NCBI GenBank assembly: GCA_023053545.1
Contig: JAKZAN010000053.1
Location: 186,001 to 250,000 of the forward strand
Origin: Lepidurus packardi
Lineage: Eukaryota; Arthropoda; Branchiopoda; Notostraca; Triopsidae
Length of the DNA: 64,000 nt
Reading direction: 5' to 3'
Shown: positions 63,434 to 64,000 of the stretch, piece by piece
How positions within the stretch are numbered: the first letter of the stretch is position 1
Layout: the number at the start of each line of letters is the position of its first letter
The notes under the pieces: model-generated
What the model was told of the DNA's origin: nothing
Database searches by the model: none
The model's input: only the letters and a program-made list of their open reading frames with translations
Translations under genes and position numbers: made by a program

Positions 63434-64000
63434 TCAACAATTTACAACCGCAATTGCTTCATTTTCCAGAAGCCGAACCAGCGCTTCTTCTTCGGCCGTG
63501 AGTTCGTTGCCTTCGATGTTTTCTTGATAGGGATACAACCCAATGCGACCTTGTTCATAAGTTGTAATTACAGCTGGATCGATATAATATTTCCGACAAA
63601 CGCTTCTCGTATTCCCCAGTTCTTTCGCTACAACATCAATTACGCTAACAATGTTCCGATTGCATTCGGACACCGATTCAAATCTACCAATGCTATGAAA
63701 TTCCCGCAACGCAATCACGCTGCCTGCCCAAGCTCGAAAATCTTTTGCCGTAAAATTATCACCGGAAATCGCCTGCAAATATTGGTTTACATCGCTTGAG
63801 CCAATGGTTCGCCGACTGCCGTTCTCGTCATAATATTGGAACAAATCATGTCCTGGAATTTCTTTGCATTTTTTGACTAAGTTGGAAAGCTTTCGGCTGT
63901 TTAGTTTAACGGAATGCGCAACGCCTTTTTTGCCTACGAACTCAAATCGGACTGCCAATTTTTCAAACTTAACATGTTTATCCCGCAAGGTGGTAAGCCC
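63434..64000 (-). CDS. Type IB DNA topoisomerase, C-terminal part (5' end outside window)
   Basis: The 189 codons visible are open to the right edge of the window, so the start lies beyond. Features: GLTTLRDKHVKFE and VRFEFVGKKGVAH near the left end, catalytic-domain motif NFTAKDFRAWAGSVIALRE and the active-site Tyr region TRSVCRKYYIDPAVI. This is the short bacterial TopIB, a eukaryotic-type enzyme relaxing supercoils through a 3'-phosphotyrosyl link. It is encoded upstream of dnaX on the same strand, 66 nt away. Confidence 0.88.
   Translation of the reverse strand, partial: GLTTLRDKHVKFEKLAVRFEFVGKKGVAHSVKLNSRKLSNLVKKCKEIPGHDLFQYYDENGSRRTIGSSDVNQYLQAISGDNFTAKDFRAWAGSVIALREFHSIGRFESVSECNRNIVSVIDVVAKELGNTRSVCRKYYIDPAVITTYEQGRIGLYPYQENIEGNELTAEEEALVRLLENEAIAVVNC

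Overview
The window reads as a chromosomal segment of a member of the Flavobacteriaceae, most likely Flavobacterium or a close relative. The evidence is the fused lpxC-fabZ gene, the type IX secretion genes porQ and porX, a T9SS C-terminal sorting domain, promoters of the Bacteroidota type (TTG, about 20 nt, TAnnTTTG), the near absence of Shine-Dalgarno sequences, and many flavobacterial protein families (DUF6252-like, DUF6155, DUF4258, OMP_b-brl_3). No prophage, insertion sequence, CRISPR array or rRNA gene is visible.

Layout. 0-9 kb: surface lipoprotein, lon, porQ-cmk, nucleoside permease, rpsA. 9-14 kb: small unknown gene, fumC with a 33-unit heptamer array in its upstream region, outer-membrane receptor. 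14-19 kb: acidic protein, deoxyhypusine-synthase-like enzyme and arginine decarboxylase (polyamines), aroB, proline dehydrogenase. 19-26 kb: MsbA-like ABC exporter, GH1-RmlD fusion, alanine dehydrogenase, DUF4258 protein, tRNA-Val. 26-28 kb: an accessory stretch with a decayed coding fragment, a dispersed structured repeat and two tandem peptide-ORF/terminator modules in front of an EamA exporter. 28-31 kb: tsaE-porX and two disordered proteins. 31-39 kb: HD phosphohydrolase, then lpxD-lpxC/fabZ-lpxA-efp-lpxD-like-NTF2-like, and sucD. 39-45 kb: a minus-strand operon of ECF sigma factor, membrane protein, CnrX-like periplasmic sensor, MbnP, MbnH-like diheme peroxidase, YHYH protein and a second diheme peroxidase. 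45-53 kb: fabG, a membrane protein with a von-Willebrand-like region, META lipoprotein, LTA-synthase-family enzyme, thioredoxin-like protein and a two-component system. 53-64 kb: OmpA-like porin, Nudix hydrolase, small unknowns, SF2 helicase, ppk1-ppx, dnaX and a partial type IB topoisomerase.

How the genes work together. Cell-envelope construction dominates: lipid A first steps, type IX secretion and its PorX regulator, OmpA and TonB-type proteins, LTA-synthase-like enzyme and ABC flippase. The most interesting accessory unit is the apparent metal-responsive operon at 39-45 kb, which pairs the copper-protein module MbnP/MbnH with its own sigma factor and periplasmic sensor.

Two cross-cutting observations. 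First, five copies of a dispersed intergenic element share conserved ends around a hairpin whose arms differ from copy to copy yet stay complementary, which indicates selection for structure. Second, at least nine one- or two-base length changes in homopolymer runs break genes, among them dnaX, which should be essential. Most look like consensus errors, but the dnaX A10 run and the TTTTAA site in the lpxD-like gene sit where programmed slippage or frameshifting is plausible.
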